Shown piece by piece: positions 46,549-56,945 of a stretch of DNA of 64,000 bases. Each line of letters starts with the position of its first letter. Position 1 is the first letter of the stretch. The position numbers and the translations under genes are program-made. Source of the stretch: Platycnemis pennipes (Eukaryota > Arthropoda > Insecta > Odonata > Platycnemididae); NCBI GenBank assembly GCA_933228895.1, contig OW121852.1, positions 102,197,544-102,261,543 on the forward strand, read 5' to 3'. The notes beneath the pieces were generated by a model. It saw only the letters and a program-made list of their open reading frames with translations, did no database searches and had not been told where the DNA came from.

Positions 46549-48027
46549 TCATGAGTAATGAGTTCTCATGTAAGTTCCCAGTAGTAATTTGTGAAGCCTC
46601 ATTCTCGAGTAATTCGTTTTTAACTTCTTTGGCAATGCGTTATACGCCCGTGGAAATGAAGCAGCAAAGGATCCCGCCATCCTGGATGATCGGTGACAGG
46701 GGATTTGGATCGTCGAGGCCGCGTTCCTTGTGTTTCTGCCGTGGATCATCTCGAGCGATTGTAGCCTGGATGAAATGTAGCCAGGAGATTTTTTCTTCCA
46801 GGCTTTAATCCCTGCCTGGATTATGGCAAGCGTTTTCCGGTCATTAACCTTTAGTATCCCCTCCTGGATGTAATACGGGGTAAGGTGCTCCATGTAGTTT
46901 GGCCTGAGGGCGTATCGCATGCACGAGTTTTGAGCTAGCTGGAGTCTCCTCACGTCCTCGCCGGAAAGGTCGCTACATGGCACCAGGCAGTAGTCGATGA
47001 TGGGGAATAGAAGAGTTTTGATCAGGAGGATCTTCGTTCGTTTTCCAGGCCGGTAATGCATACCCCTGAGTCTCCGGAGGCCCCAGTGGACCCTGGAGAC
47101 GACCTGTGACACCTGGGATCCCCAGGAGAGGTCGTGACTAATGATGACACCGAGGTATTTCACCTTTTCTGAGAAGGGGATGGATATTCTGTTGATTTGA
47201 ATGGTCTGAGTATGTGGCCCAACGAATCGCTCCCGGATTCTTCGATGGCCCAGGATCATGGCAGAGCATTTAGTGGGGTTTACGACCATCCCCATTCCTG
47301 CAAACCATTCACTCACACGGACAATGTCCACATTCATCCTCTTCACACATTCGTTCAAGGAAGGACCATCACAATCCGCGATCATGAGGACGTCGTCTGC
47401 GTAGAGCATTATTCGTCTGTACTGCGTAACCCTGGTGACACCGTCTATGAATAGATTAAAAATAAGTGGGGACAGACAGGAACCCTGGGGTACACCAATG
47501 GGGAAGGTTCGCCATGGAGGGCGCGGACCTTCCCGCACCCGTAGGGTTGCGCGACGATCCCTCAAGTAGTCCTCCACCCAGCGGACTGCCTCCCAGCTGA
47601 AGCGTAGGGATGCCAGCACCTCCAGTAGATGGTCGTGCCGAACCGTGTCATATGCCCTGGTCAGATCCAGCGCCGTCATCACCATGAGTCTTCTCCTATC
47701 CTTGGACTCTCGAATGGGGTCCAGAACCCCAACGAGTGCCAGTTGGGAGCTATGGTTAGGACGGAAGGCCGACTGATTCGGACTCAGTATTCCCTCTTTG
47801 TTCACGTGAGCTGCCAGCTGCCCAAGGACTATCTTGTCGAACACTTTGCCCAGGCAGTTGCCCACGGCGATGGGGCGGTAATGGCGACATTCCGTGGGGA
47901 CGGGAACTTTGGGGAGAGGAATAATTAAAGACTCCTTCCATGGGATCGGGTAGACACCAAGCCGGAGGCTGGCATTGCAGGTGTCGGCCAAGGGCTTTCT
48001 TAGTGCCAGTAAGAGAATCCGCACCAT
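46549..48027 (-). pseudogene. Non-LTR reverse transcriptase, 492 residues open
   Basis: An open frame of 492 codons with RT motifs in order: PLPKVPVPTECRHYRPIAV (motif 1-2a), ALDLTRAYDTV (motif 3/A), GVPQGSCLSPLIFNLF (motif B), RIMLYADDVLMI (catalytic YADD), KVKYLGVII (motif E region), then a C-terminal thumb ending RTHYS. A frameshift at about 48027 separates it from the upstream TPGPDGI segment (48030-48170). The matching C-terminus occurs in the fragment at 21030. Non-LTR RTs copy element RNA at a nicked target. This copy lacks an endonuclease and is probably dead, although the RT catalytic residues are intact. Confidence 0.85.
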
Positions 48028-48189
48028 CTGATACCGTCTGGACCGGGAGTCGGCGACTGCAGATCTTTGACGGCCTGGTCTACGTCTCGCTCCGTGATGA
48101 CTGCAAAAGTGAAAGGCTTGGTTTCCGGAACTGGAATGTGTGGTCGTGGTATGGTGCCATAGTCGCCGCCGTTCGCCTGTTTGGGCATT

Positions 48190-48963
48190 TTCCAGGTATA
48201 TCTTCTCCGATGGTGGTCTTTACACAATGTGTTTGCCACCACCAACTTGTGTTGTGTGCAGAATTCTATAAGTCTTTCTCCTCTCTCATTTCGATTTCCC
48301 AAGCCATATTTTTCTGTTATTCTTCCATCTTAACCTTCGCCAATGACAGCGTTCTAACCTGCTAAAATAATTAAGTATATTTCTCCTTATACGCGCTTTA
48401 TTACTTCCGTGATATCCTCATAGACGTCTTCCACTTCTTCATCTTTGTACTCCGACGTAGGCATGTAAACTTGTACATCAATGGTATCTGTAGGCTTGGT
48501 TTTAATCTTCATCATCATAATCCTCTCTCTACTGCAGGAAGCTCTTCACGCGCAGTCCTGAACTCTTATTGAGCATTATGCCAACTCCAGCGTTACCATT
48601 TTTTGATCCAGTGTGAATAGTTCTATAACTTGCACTCCAAAAGTCTCCTTCTTCGGGCCATCTCATTTCACTGATTCATAATATGTCAAGGTCCATTCTT
48701 AGCATTTCCACCTTAAGGTTCTCCAATCTCCCGCAGGTCCGAAGTTATCACATATTCCTCGTTCCTACCCTAAAATGATTATCACTCTAGACTGCTCTAC
48801 ACTCTCGGGGAGTCCCCACCCGGAGATCCGGCCGGGGGCTATTTTACCTCCGGAATAATTTACTCGAGAGGGTTTCATCACGTCTTGATAATAAAGGAAA
48901 GAGTAGAGTAGCTGCGACTACTCGGGATAATAATGTGGTGGTTTCCCCTTGACTTCCAAAACC
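48190..48963 (-). pseudogene. RTE-like retrotransposon, 5' UTR and APE endonuclease part
   Basis: Minus-strand pieces [52 protein letters not shown] and later GNRNERGERLIEFCTQHKLV, then RRRYTWKMP. These are successive parts of the APE endonuclease domain (the E of SEMRW is catalytic). The 5' UTR (48780-48963) matches the fragment at 40974. The domain contains frameshifts. The ORF 48000-48302 crosses the nested-insertion boundary and joins this endonuclease to a foreign RT. Confidence 0.8.
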
Positions 48964-49099
48964 CAGGAATTGCGAGTTTTGTCTACATACCTAGTGGAGT
49001 TTTCCAAGGAAAATACCAATTAGTTTTAAAGTAATCATGCATGAGGTGCGATACTATTGCAATTTTTTTGGTTTCAAATATGAAATATTGCGACGCAAT

Positions 49100-49261
49100 C
49101 TAGTTGTTCTCACGATCCGACGAAAGGCATATCTCCTCAACTTCCTTTTCACGGGGTCTCATTAAATGATACCTCCTCCTTCGGAATGAGGCATTTCTCG
49201 TTCTCCTAAGACGGCGTATCCGCTCCCACAAACGAAAGCCTGTTGCGTATCGCCTCCACAT
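49100..49261 (-). CDS. Arginine-rich leader ORF of the array, intact copy
   Basis: A 53-residue ORF starting at ATG with 16 arginines, in clusters such as RIRRLRRTR and FRRRRYH, followed by an acidic stretch EVEEICLSSD. This layout, a basic then an acidic patch, is seen in nucleic-acid-binding termini. The equivalent ORFs in the other units (50510-50740, 53290-53530, 56170-56400) keep the arginine clusters but have a TAG in the middle (aggaggtagcat), which might instead be a splice donor. No family is recognised. Confidence 0.4.
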   Translation of the reverse strand: MWRRYATGFRLWERIRRLRRTRNASFRRRRYHLMRPREKEVEEICLSSDRENN

Positions 49262-49399
49262 CTATGTCATTAAAGTAAGAGACAAAAATAACTAAACCGG
49301 TGAATTCGATAACCTTCCAGGTTCACATTTAACAGGGGCCATGAATTCCCTACCCTCCAAAAGACTATTCAACATACTTTTCCATGAAATTTGATATCA

Positions 49400-50161
49400 A
49401 AATCCTCAATTAGTATTACTTTGTGCACACTTGGAAAAAGCCCTTGACAAGGAAATTTTACCGACATCTGGGCAATATACATATGGCATATTATTTCCAT
49501 TAATTATTTATAAATATTTCCATAAATTTGAGGACTTCCACGTAACAATTAATCTTTACACTTTTAATATTAATTGCCACCAGGATAAATTACCAATTCT
49601 TCGAACAGTAAGAATATTTACAAAATTATTAGCAATTCCTACAGGTAAAAGAGCAGGAACTTTATCGTCAGTAAATTCTTTAAAATAAAAATCATGACTA
49701 ATTAATTTTTTAAACGCTGGTTTCGCAAATATTTCTTCAATTTCTAATTTATTTCTTCAATTACAAATTTATTTTTAAAAATCCAACTCTACCTTACGTC
49801 CAGCAAAACATAATTCCATTTTAACAGTCATTTTATTTTTCATGGTCACTTTAAGATATTAACTTGTATTTAATGCATCTACCTCGTCAGGACAAATACA
49901 TAATACATAAAAAGTAGGAGAACTAGGCAATGTTCCAGAATGCATTAACCATTTATATATGTTTCCAAAATTTTGAGGACTTCCAGATAACAATTATTCT
50001 TCATAGTTTAAATATTTTTTTCAACCAGGATAAATTACCAATTTTTGATCAATTCTTCCAACGTAATGGACATTATCCAAACCAGTTTTATTTCCAAATG
50101 TTGTACTAGTGGGAACTTTATGATTAATAAATTCTTTAGCATCACAATCACCAGTAAGAAA
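49400..50161 (-). pseudogene. Array: repeated-domain block, unit 1
   Basis: Two diverged copies of the repeated domain (about 450 bp each), with KPAF-type starts near 49720 and 50170 and one IPPDE-like site near 49885. Frames are broken: the ORF 49431-49688 on the plus strand is a shadow. Confidence 0.45.
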
Positions 50162-50491
50162 TTAGGTAAACGCTGGTTTCGCATTCTTCCACTTAATTTG
50201 AAGGGACAGTTTAATATCATCAACGGGAATAGGTTTTCCACTCCCCAACTTTTCCACATAAACCTTACAAATGATGTCGTTACCTTCTCCATAAAAATCG
50301 AATTCTTCAACGGATTCGTTCAACTGTTTTATAAATATTATAATCTTTTTCACCATTAATTTCGAATAGTTCTCACACATTGCTTTTAGCATATGTGCTG
50401 GACCTGGGAACAGACCAACCCAAAAAATGAGTTTTTTTCTATATTCCAAGTGGAGTTCTCCAACTAAAGATACCAATTGCTTTGAAAGCAA
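50162..50491 (-). pseudogene. Array: middle block, unit 1
   Basis: A 109-residue open frame: LVGELHLEYRKK, FWVGLFPGPAHMLKAMCEN, a basic-hydrophobic stretch, LNESVEEFDFYGEGNDII, then VEKLGSGKPIPV and NAKPAF leading into the repeated domain. The same order occurs at 52937-53280 and 55725-56147, so the block was a coding sequence before decay. Family unknown. The most conserved unit-to-unit part lies at LNESVEEFDF. Confidence 0.5.
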
Positions 50492-50509
50492 TCATGCATG
50501 AAGTGCGAA

Positions 50510-50740
50510 ACTATTGCAATTTGTTTTGGTTTCAAGTATGAAATATTACGACGTAATCTAGTCGTTCTCCTCATCCGACGAAAGGCATATTTCCTCAACT
50601 TCGTGTTCACGGGGTCTCATTAGATGCTACCTCCTCCTTCGGTATGAGGCATTTCTCGTTCTCCCAAGACGGCGTATCCATTTCCACAAACGAAAGTCTG
50701 TTGCATATCGCGTCCTCATATTGTATGTCATTAAAGTTAG
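50510..50740 (-). pseudogene. Array: arginine-rich leader, unit 1
   Basis: RYATDFRLWKWIRRLGRTR followed by RNASYRRRR, a TAG, then HLMRPREHEVEEICLSSDE. Same leader as at 49100 but interrupted. Confidence 0.45.
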
Positions 50741-51029
50741 AGACAAAAATAACTAAACCGGTGAATTATCAAACGCATCCAGGTTCACATTTAACAGGGG
50801 CCATGAATTCCTTTCCCTCCAAAAGATTTTCAAAATGCGTATCGCCTACGCATGTATGCCATTAGAGTTAGAGACAAAAAATACGAAAACACTGATTTTG
50901 ATAACTCTTACATAAAACGAATTTTCCGATAATGATGAAGCACATTCCAAAAGTCTATAAATTATGTTTAACTTACTTGTGGAAATATTAGTGATTAAGA
51001 AATGACCTTCCTAAGAAATGCATTTCAAA

Positions 51030-51260
51030 CAGTTCCCCTCTGATCGAAAAGGCTGAAGATCAATGCTCACTCCTGGGAAGCAAAACGTCACATCAATTCA
51101 ACTAGATGCGCAGGCTTGCTAAATTTCAAAAGGAATGAAATTGTCTTTCAGCAATTTCAGAACGTTAACTCTGCTCCGCAGTGATACAGTAACTAACTAG
51201 ATCTTGTTCAAACAAGTCTTTTATATCCAAACGCTCGATATAACCAGATACGTCGGTAAA
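51030..51260 (-). pseudogene. Array: short-ORF block, unit 1
   Basis: Homologous to the 85-residue ORF at 53687-53944 (CFPGVSIDLQP is kept) but with stops. Lies between the repeated-domain block of the next unit and its own leader. Confidence 0.5.
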
Positions 51261-51394
51261 GGCCATGAAGAAAACATGACCCGGCTTCCGTCGACTCGCC
51301 ACAACTTTATCTCTTGCGTAAGATCAATTCATTATTCCATTTCAAAAGTTATTTTATATATTATGGACACTTTCGGAAAATTACTTGCATTTAA

Positions 51395-52965
51395 AGCATT
51401 AACCTCGTCAGGAGGAATACATTTTGCATAAGCATACAAAGGAGGAACACTACGCATTGACCCAAAATCCATAAATCATGTATAAGTGTTTCCACAACTT
51501 TAAGGTCTTCCAGGGAAAAATAATCTTTACACCATAATAATTTTTTACTACCAGCATAAAATACCAATTTTGGTCAATTTTTCGAACAGTACGAACATTA
51601 TTCAGACCATTAGTATTTCCAACAGGTAAACTAGCAGGAACTTTATCGTCTATAAAATTTTTAGAAATCAAAATCACGACTAGTAAATTTAGTAAACGCT
51701 CGTTTCGCATTTATTTCTTCCATTTCGATTTTAATTCTTCTATTTCGAATTTATTGTATTGCAGATCCAACACAACCCTACATCCAACAATCCTAGTCAT
51801 CCTAGTCAGAAGGAATATGTGATACATAAAAAGCAGGAATCATTGCGTAGTATTCCTGCGTATCATTGCAGAACCATTTAAACACATTTCCTTATTTTGT
51901 TGACTTCCAGATAACGAATTATATTTTAAATATTTTTACAACCAGGATAAGTTACCAATTTATAGTCAATTCTTCGAATAATGCGAATATGATCCAAACA
52001 ATTAGTTTTTCCTACAGGTAAACATGTGTGAACTTTGTGGTCAAATTATCTTAATCATTATAATCACGACTAATTAATTTCGTAAACGCTGGTTTCGCAT
52101 TTATTTATTTCATTACGAATTTATTTTTCAATATGCAACTCCACTCTACGCCCAGTAGAACATTATGCACAGTCACTTTATATTTTATGGACACTTTCTG
52201 AAAATTATTTGTATTTTAATTATCAACCTAGTCAGGAGGAATACATGAAACCTACAAAGCACAAAACCTACTTAATGATCCAATATCCACTTTTTATTTA
52301 TAAATGTTTTCATAATATTGAGGACTTCATGATAACAAGTAATTGTTACACTTTAAATATTTTTTAAAACCAGGATAAATTACCAATTTGTTATAAATTA
52401 TTTGAAAAACACGAAAATTATCCAAACCATTAATGTTTGCAACAGATAAACTAGCGGGAACTTTATTGTTATAAAATATTTTTCATAGAAATCACGACTA
52501 ATAAATTTTGTAAACGCTGGTTTCGCAATTATTTCTTCCATTTCGAAATTATTTCTTCCATTTCAAACTTATACTTAAAAAATGCAACTCCACCTCACGT
52601 CCAGCAAAAATTAATTCCATTCTAGCAGTCATTTCATATTTTATGGACACTTTCAGAAGATTACTTGTATTTAAAGCATCTACCTCGTCAGGAGGAATAC
52701 ATAATACATAAAAAGCATGAACACTACGCAATGATCTACTATCCATTAACCATTTATAAATGTTTTCATTATTTTAAGGACTTCCAGATAGTAAATAATC
52801 TTTACACTTTAAATATTTTCAACAACCAGGTTTAATTACCAATTTTTGATTAATTCTTCGAACAGTACGAACATTATCCAAACCAATAGCATTTTCAAAA
52901 GGTAAACTAGAGTGAACTTTATCGTCAACAAAATGTTTAGACTAAACCGCAATCAATAAGTTTTT
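51395..52965 (-). pseudogene. Array: repeated-domain block, unit 2 (three to four copies)
   Basis: Sub-repeats of about 395-450 bp, with KPAF-type starts at about 51695, 52090, 52515 and 52966 and IPPDE sites at about 51405, 51810, 52230 and 52685. The best-preserved stretch is 52549-52746: SLRSVHAFYVLCIPPDEVD, then LLKVSIKYEMTARMEL and FAGREVELHFL. Consensus reading gives a domain of about 147 residues, but each copy carries frameshifts. Confidence 0.6.
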
Positions 52966-53280
52966 TAAACGCTAGTTTCATATCCTTCTCCGTAAGTTGA
53001 ATAGGCACTATATTATCAGGAACGGGAATTGGATTTCCACTCCCCAACTTCTCCACATAAACTTTACAAATGATGTCGTTGCCTTCTCCATAAAAATCGA
53101 ATTCTTCAACGGATTCGTTCAACCTGATCAATAAATATTGAAATCTTTTTCACCATTAATTTCGAATAGTTCTCACACATTACTTTTAGCATATGTGCTG
53201 GACCTGGGAACAGAACAACCCAAAGAATGAGTTTTTTTCTATATTCCAAGTGGAGTTCTCCAACTAAAGATACCAATTAC
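52937..53280 (-). pseudogene. Array: middle block, unit 2
   Basis: Same order of motifs as 50162-50491 (LNESVEEFDFYGEGNDIICK, then VEKLGSGNPIPV), with a stop or frameshift near 53131. Confidence 0.5.
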
Positions 53281-53284
53281 TTTG

Positions 53285-53560
53285 AAAGCAATCATGCATG
53301 AAGTTCGAAACTATTGCAATTTGTTTTGGTTTCAAGTATGAAATATTACGACGTAATCTAGTCGTTCTCCTCATCCGACGAAAGGCATATTTCCTCAACT
53401 TCGTTTTCACGGGGTCTCATAAGATGCTACCTCCTCCTTCGGTATGAGGCATTTCTCGTTTTCCCAAGACGATGTATCAGCTTCCACAAACGAAAGCCTG
53501 TTGCGCATCGTATCCTCATATATGTCATTTTAGTAAAAAAGACCAAAATTACGAAACCAG
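53285..53560 (-). pseudogene. Array: arginine-rich leader, unit 2
   Basis: The leader block with TAG interruption as in unit 1; nucleotide identity to 50510-50740 and 56170-56400 is high by eye. Confidence 0.45.
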
Positions 53561-53686
53561 TGAATTTGATAACTCTTCCATAAAACGAAATTCAGATAAT
53601 GATGAAGCACATTCAAAAAGTTTATAATTTATGTTTAACTTAATTTTGGAAATATTAATGATTAAGGATTGATATTCCCTAACAAT

Positions 53687-53944
53687 TTATTTTAAACAGT
53701 TCCTCTCTGAGCGACAAGGCTGAAGATCAATGCTCACTCCTGGGAAGCAAGACGTCACAACTTCCCTCAATTCAACTAGATGCACAGGCTTGTTAAATTT
53801 CGAAAAGCAACTAAAGTTTCCTTCAACAATTTCAGAACGTTTACTCTGTTTCGCAGCGATACAATAACTAAATGGATCTGATTCAAACAAGGCTTTTACA
53901 TCCGTAGTACGCTCGAGATAACCATAGACGTCTGTTAAGGTCAT
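53687..53944 (-). CDS. Array: short ORF (85 residues), unit 2
   Basis: An intact ORF beginning MTLTDVYGYLERTTDVKAL, with later ESDPFSYCIAAKQS and CFPGVSIDLQP. Homologues are at 51030 (broken) and 63130-63380 (broken). No signal peptide or membrane segment is evident. Unrecognised. It is a separate ORF or an upstream exon of the array protein. Confidence 0.4.
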   Translation of the reverse strand: MTLTDVYGYLERTTDVKALFESDPFSYCIAAKQSKRSEIVEGNFSCFSKFNKPVHLVELREVVTSCFPGVSIDLQPCRSERNCLK

Positions 53945-54384
53945 GACTTGGCTTCCGTAGAGTCGCTATAATTTTATCTCTTGCGTCAGAACAATTTGCA
54001 TCTCTAGGACGTGGTATTGACCCTGGACATTGCCCGCTGGAACTTTACTCTAAAACCGACGTTAAGAACGTTATCGCGTACGAGTATATGTTATTCTAGT
54101 ATACTCTTACGGGTGAAATATTATAAGCCCTCTTTTGTTTTTCAGGGCATATGACTTGACTCCTATGCCAAAGTAGTTTAGAAACAAACCAATGACTAGG
54201 ATAATAATTTATCTATTTCTCAGTTACACCATTAAAAATACCTTTTTTTCGTTAATTATAATAAAACTAATACTTTGTATTTAAAAAAATGAAAATAATA
54301 ATCATGAAACAAACAAATCTTCTATATGAAGTATGAGCATTTTGATACCGTAATGAAAAAGGCCCCATCATGTTTATTGGAATA
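53945..54384. other. Array: non-coding inter-block sequence
   Basis: 54170-54330 (aaacaaaccaatgactagga onwards) matches 63630-63760, so this spacer belongs to the unit. A promoter is possible but no element is identified. Confidence 0.4.
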
Positions 54385-54635
54385 CCATTTCCTTAGCTGA
54401 GCATAAAAACCGTTTCTACACAATTCAAACTGAACTCTTTGCAAAACAATATTCATGGGTATATGCAATCTACAAACCAAATCCCAATCCACTTCTTTTT
54501 GAGATGAGCATAAAAAAGAGAAGCGTGAGGGATTGAAAGAAATCTAGCAACATCAAAGAGTCGTAATCCTAAATGACAATCCGCCTGCATTAAAACATAT
54601 GGTGAAAACGCTGCAAGTTTTAAGAAGTACTGCAT
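54385..54635 (-). CDS. Array: short ORF pair with ATGA overlap
   Basis: A 60-residue ORF (54453-54635; DCHLGLRLFDVARFLSIPH, then KKKWIGIWFVDCIYP) ends in TGA overlapping an ATG (ATGA). The ATG opens a second ORF of about 44 residues (MNIVLQRVQFELCRNGFYAQ...) ending near 54325. The pair could be one frame broken by a single-base shift. A diverged copy of part of it lies at 63840-64000. Unrecognised. Confidence 0.3.
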
Positions 54636-54689
54636 GCCCTCTCTGAAAAAGCAGATGATTCTTCAGCAGTGCAGAAGGTGGCCCTTATT

Positions 54690-55860
54690 AAATCAACACG
54701 TCTGGTTTTAAAAACAATATTTAAAAAAATGCAACTCCACATTACGTCCAGCAACACATAATTCCAATTCAACAGTCATTTTATATTTTATGGACACTTT
54801 AAAAAATTATTTACATTTAAACCATCTACCTCGTAATGAGGAACACATGATACATAAATAACAGGAACTCTAACTAATGATCCAGAATCCACAAACCATT
54901 TCTAAATATTCCATAATTTTGAGGACTTCCAGAAAACAAATAACCTTTACACTTCAAATATTTTTTTATAACCGGGATAAATTACCAATGTTTGATCATT
55001 TATTACAACAGTACGAACATAATCCAATAAACAATTATTTCTCTTTTACAGACATTTTATACATTAAGTACACTTTCAGAAAATAACTCGCATTTAAATC
55101 GTCAGCCTCGTCAGGAGGAATATATGATACATAAAAAGCAGGAACACTACGTAATGATCCTCTATCCATAAATATTTTATAAATGTTTACATAATATTGA
55201 GAACTTTCAGATAACAAATAATCTTTACACTTTAATTATTTTTTACAACCAGGATATATTTATAATTTTTGATCAATTCTTCAAACTTTACGAATATTAT
55301 CCAACAGATTATTGTTTCCTACATGTAAACTAACGGGAACTTTATCGTCAATAAAATCTTTAGCACCAAATTCAAGACTAAGAAATTTTGTAAACGCTGG
55401 TTTTGCGATTATTACTTCGATTAAGAATTTAACTCATACATTTGTAATTTATTTTTAAAAATGCAACTCCACCTTACGTACTGCAAAACGTAATTTCATG
55501 CTAACAGTCATTTTATTTTTTATGGACACTTTCAAAACATTACTAGTATTTAAAGCGTCAACCACGTCAGGAAGAATACATGATTCATAAAAAGCAGGAA
55601 CACTACGTAATGATTCAGTAACTATACTCATTTGTTAAAGTTTCCATAATTTTGAGGGCTTCCGGATACTAAATAATTTTTACACTTTAAATATTTTTTA
55701 CAACCAGGATAAATTACCAATTTTTCAAACAGTACGAACCTTATTTAAACAAATGATATTTCCGAAAGGTAAACTAGCGTGAACTTCATCGTCCATAAAA
55801 TTATTATCATGAAAATCATGTCCAATAAATTTTGCAAACGCTGGTATCGCATCATATGCC
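54690..55860 (-). pseudogene. Array: repeated-domain block, unit 3
   Basis: Three diverged sub-repeats, with IPPDE-type sites at about 54830, 55110 and 55565. 55035-55217 reads MDRGSLRSVPAFYVSYIPP then DEADDLNASYFLKVYLMYK. KPAF-type starts are at about 55395 and 55845. Confidence 0.55.
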
Positions 55861-56147
55861 GTACGTTTTTTGGGCAATTTAATATCAGGAAAGGGGATTT
55901 GTTTACCACTCCACAACTTCTCCACATTATCACTACAAATGATCCCATTGCCTCCTCCAAAAAAATCGAATTCTTCAACGGATTCGTTCAACTGTTTTAT
56001 AAATATTATAATCTTTTTCACCATTAATTTCGAATAGTTCTCACACATTGCTTTTAGCATATGTGATGGACCTGGGAACAGGCCAACCCAAAAAATGAGA
56101 GTTTTTTTTCTATATTCCAAGTGGAGTTCTCCAACTAAAGATACCAA
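55725..56147 (-). CDS. Array: longest open copy of the middle block plus start of the repeated domain
   Basis: A 140-residue ORF running from LVGELHLEYRKK through LFPGPSHMLKAMCEN, LNESVEEFDFFGGGNGII and VEKLWSGKQIPFPD into FAKFIGHDFHDNNFMDDEV and SLPFGN..CLNKVRTV. It shows that the middle block and repeated domain belong to one protein. With the arginine-rich leader upstream the whole would be about 300 residues. Unrecognised. A structural protein of a DNA virus-like element is one speculation; a host gene family is the other. Confidence 0.45.
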   Translation of the reverse strand: MVSLVGELHLEYRKKTLIFWVGLFPGPSHMLKAMCENYSKLMVKKIIIFIKQLNESVEEFDFFGGGNGIICSDNVEKLWSGKQIPFPDIKLPKKRTAYDAIPAFAKFIGHDFHDNNFMDDEVHASLPFGNIICLNKVRTV

Positions 56148-56159
56148 TTACTTTAAAAG

Positions 56160-56440
56160 CAATCATGCATGAAGTGCGAAACTATTGCAATTTTTTTTGG
56201 TTTCAAGTATGAAATATTACGACGTAATCTAGTCGTTTCCTCATCCGACGAAAGGCATATTTCCTCAACTTCGTTTTCACGGGGTCTCATAAGATGCTAC
56301 CTCCTCCTTCGGTATGAGGCATTTCTCGTTTTCCCAAGACGGCGTATCAGCTTCCACAAACGAAAGCCTGTTGCGTATCGTATCCTCATATATGTCATTA
56401 AAGTTAGAGACAGAAATTATTAAACCAGTGAATTTGATAA
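56160..56440 (-). pseudogene. Array: arginine-rich leader, unit 3
   Basis: Same leader with TAG interruption. The TIR element inserted 120 bp further upstream (with respect to the minus strand). Confidence 0.45.
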
Positions 56441-56557
56441 CCCTTCCATAAAACGAAATTCAGATGTTGATGAATCCCATTCAAAAAGTCTATAATTTAT
56501 GTTTACTTTACTTGTGGAAATATTAGTGATTAACAAATGATCGTCCCATGAAATGTA

Positions 56558-56945
56558 CTATGGGAGAAAAAAGTTTCCCAACAAATGGAGCGCCGCCACC
56601 ATCGTTCTGAGAGAAAATCGCATTCATTTACGACGGTACAGTATTCTTTGTTCTCGGCCCCCACGAGGGAAGTTCAAACACGGTAAGATGATAGACTCAT
56701 CGCCCGAGAATGGTACGGAATACCGAAAGCTTGCCTGCCCCGAGCTGTAAACGCAATAGCGTCCAGAATGGACGCATATTATTCCTCAAATGCATTTTCA
56801 ACGCTATATTTAACTATTTCGTTTTCGCCGAAATTTCCTCCGAACGCCGAGCCTTTCCGCCGAACATCGCTTCTTACTCGCACTCTGGCAAGGTCCTGAG
56901 ATTCACCCGGTGTTCGCCTCTTTGCTTTCTTTCCCTAGTTTGAAA
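56558..56945 (+). repeat. Left terminal inverted repeat (about 388 bp)
   Basis: Pairs with 62742-63121; by eye about 80% overall, near-identical in the outer 60 bp. GC-richer than its surroundings. The ORFs inside (56553-56750, 56710-56943) are chance. Confidence 0.7.

Larger units (their letters stand above)
46312..48189 (-). mobile_element. CR1/Jockey-group retrotransposon nested in the RTE-like element
   Basis: RTE sequence is cut at about 48190 (after YTWKMP) and resumes at about 46311. Between them lies a minus-strand non-LTR element with RT, a short 3' UTR, the terminal stem-loop (46330-46375) and a tail of agtaa repeats (46296-46316). It lacks an endonuclease region, so it is 5'-truncated. 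It is younger than its host element. Confidence 0.8.
48965..56555 (-). repeat. Array of about 2.8-kb units with an unrecognised protein family
   Basis: Four block types recur in the same order on the minus strand. A leader block occurs at 49020-49390, 50480-50840, 53285-53560 and 56160-56440. A middle block (contains ESVEEFDF) occurs at 50162-50491, 52937-53280 and 55725-56147. A repeated-domain block follows the middle block at lower coordinates. A short-ORF block occurs at 51030-51260 and 53687-53944, and again at 63130-63380. Distances between equivalent points are about 2.7-2.9 kb. The leftmost unit is cut off by the RTE-like element at 48964. The array continues at 63124 after an inserted element. 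Confidence 0.8.

Noticed and set aside
47197..48365. Plus-strand ORFs of 85-141 residues
   Set aside because: They are antisense shadows of the reverse transcriptase on the minus strand.
49000..56500. Assignment of the array to a named virus family
   Set aside because: Basic leader and unit size are suggestive, but there is no replication gene and no motif I can match, so no family is claimed.
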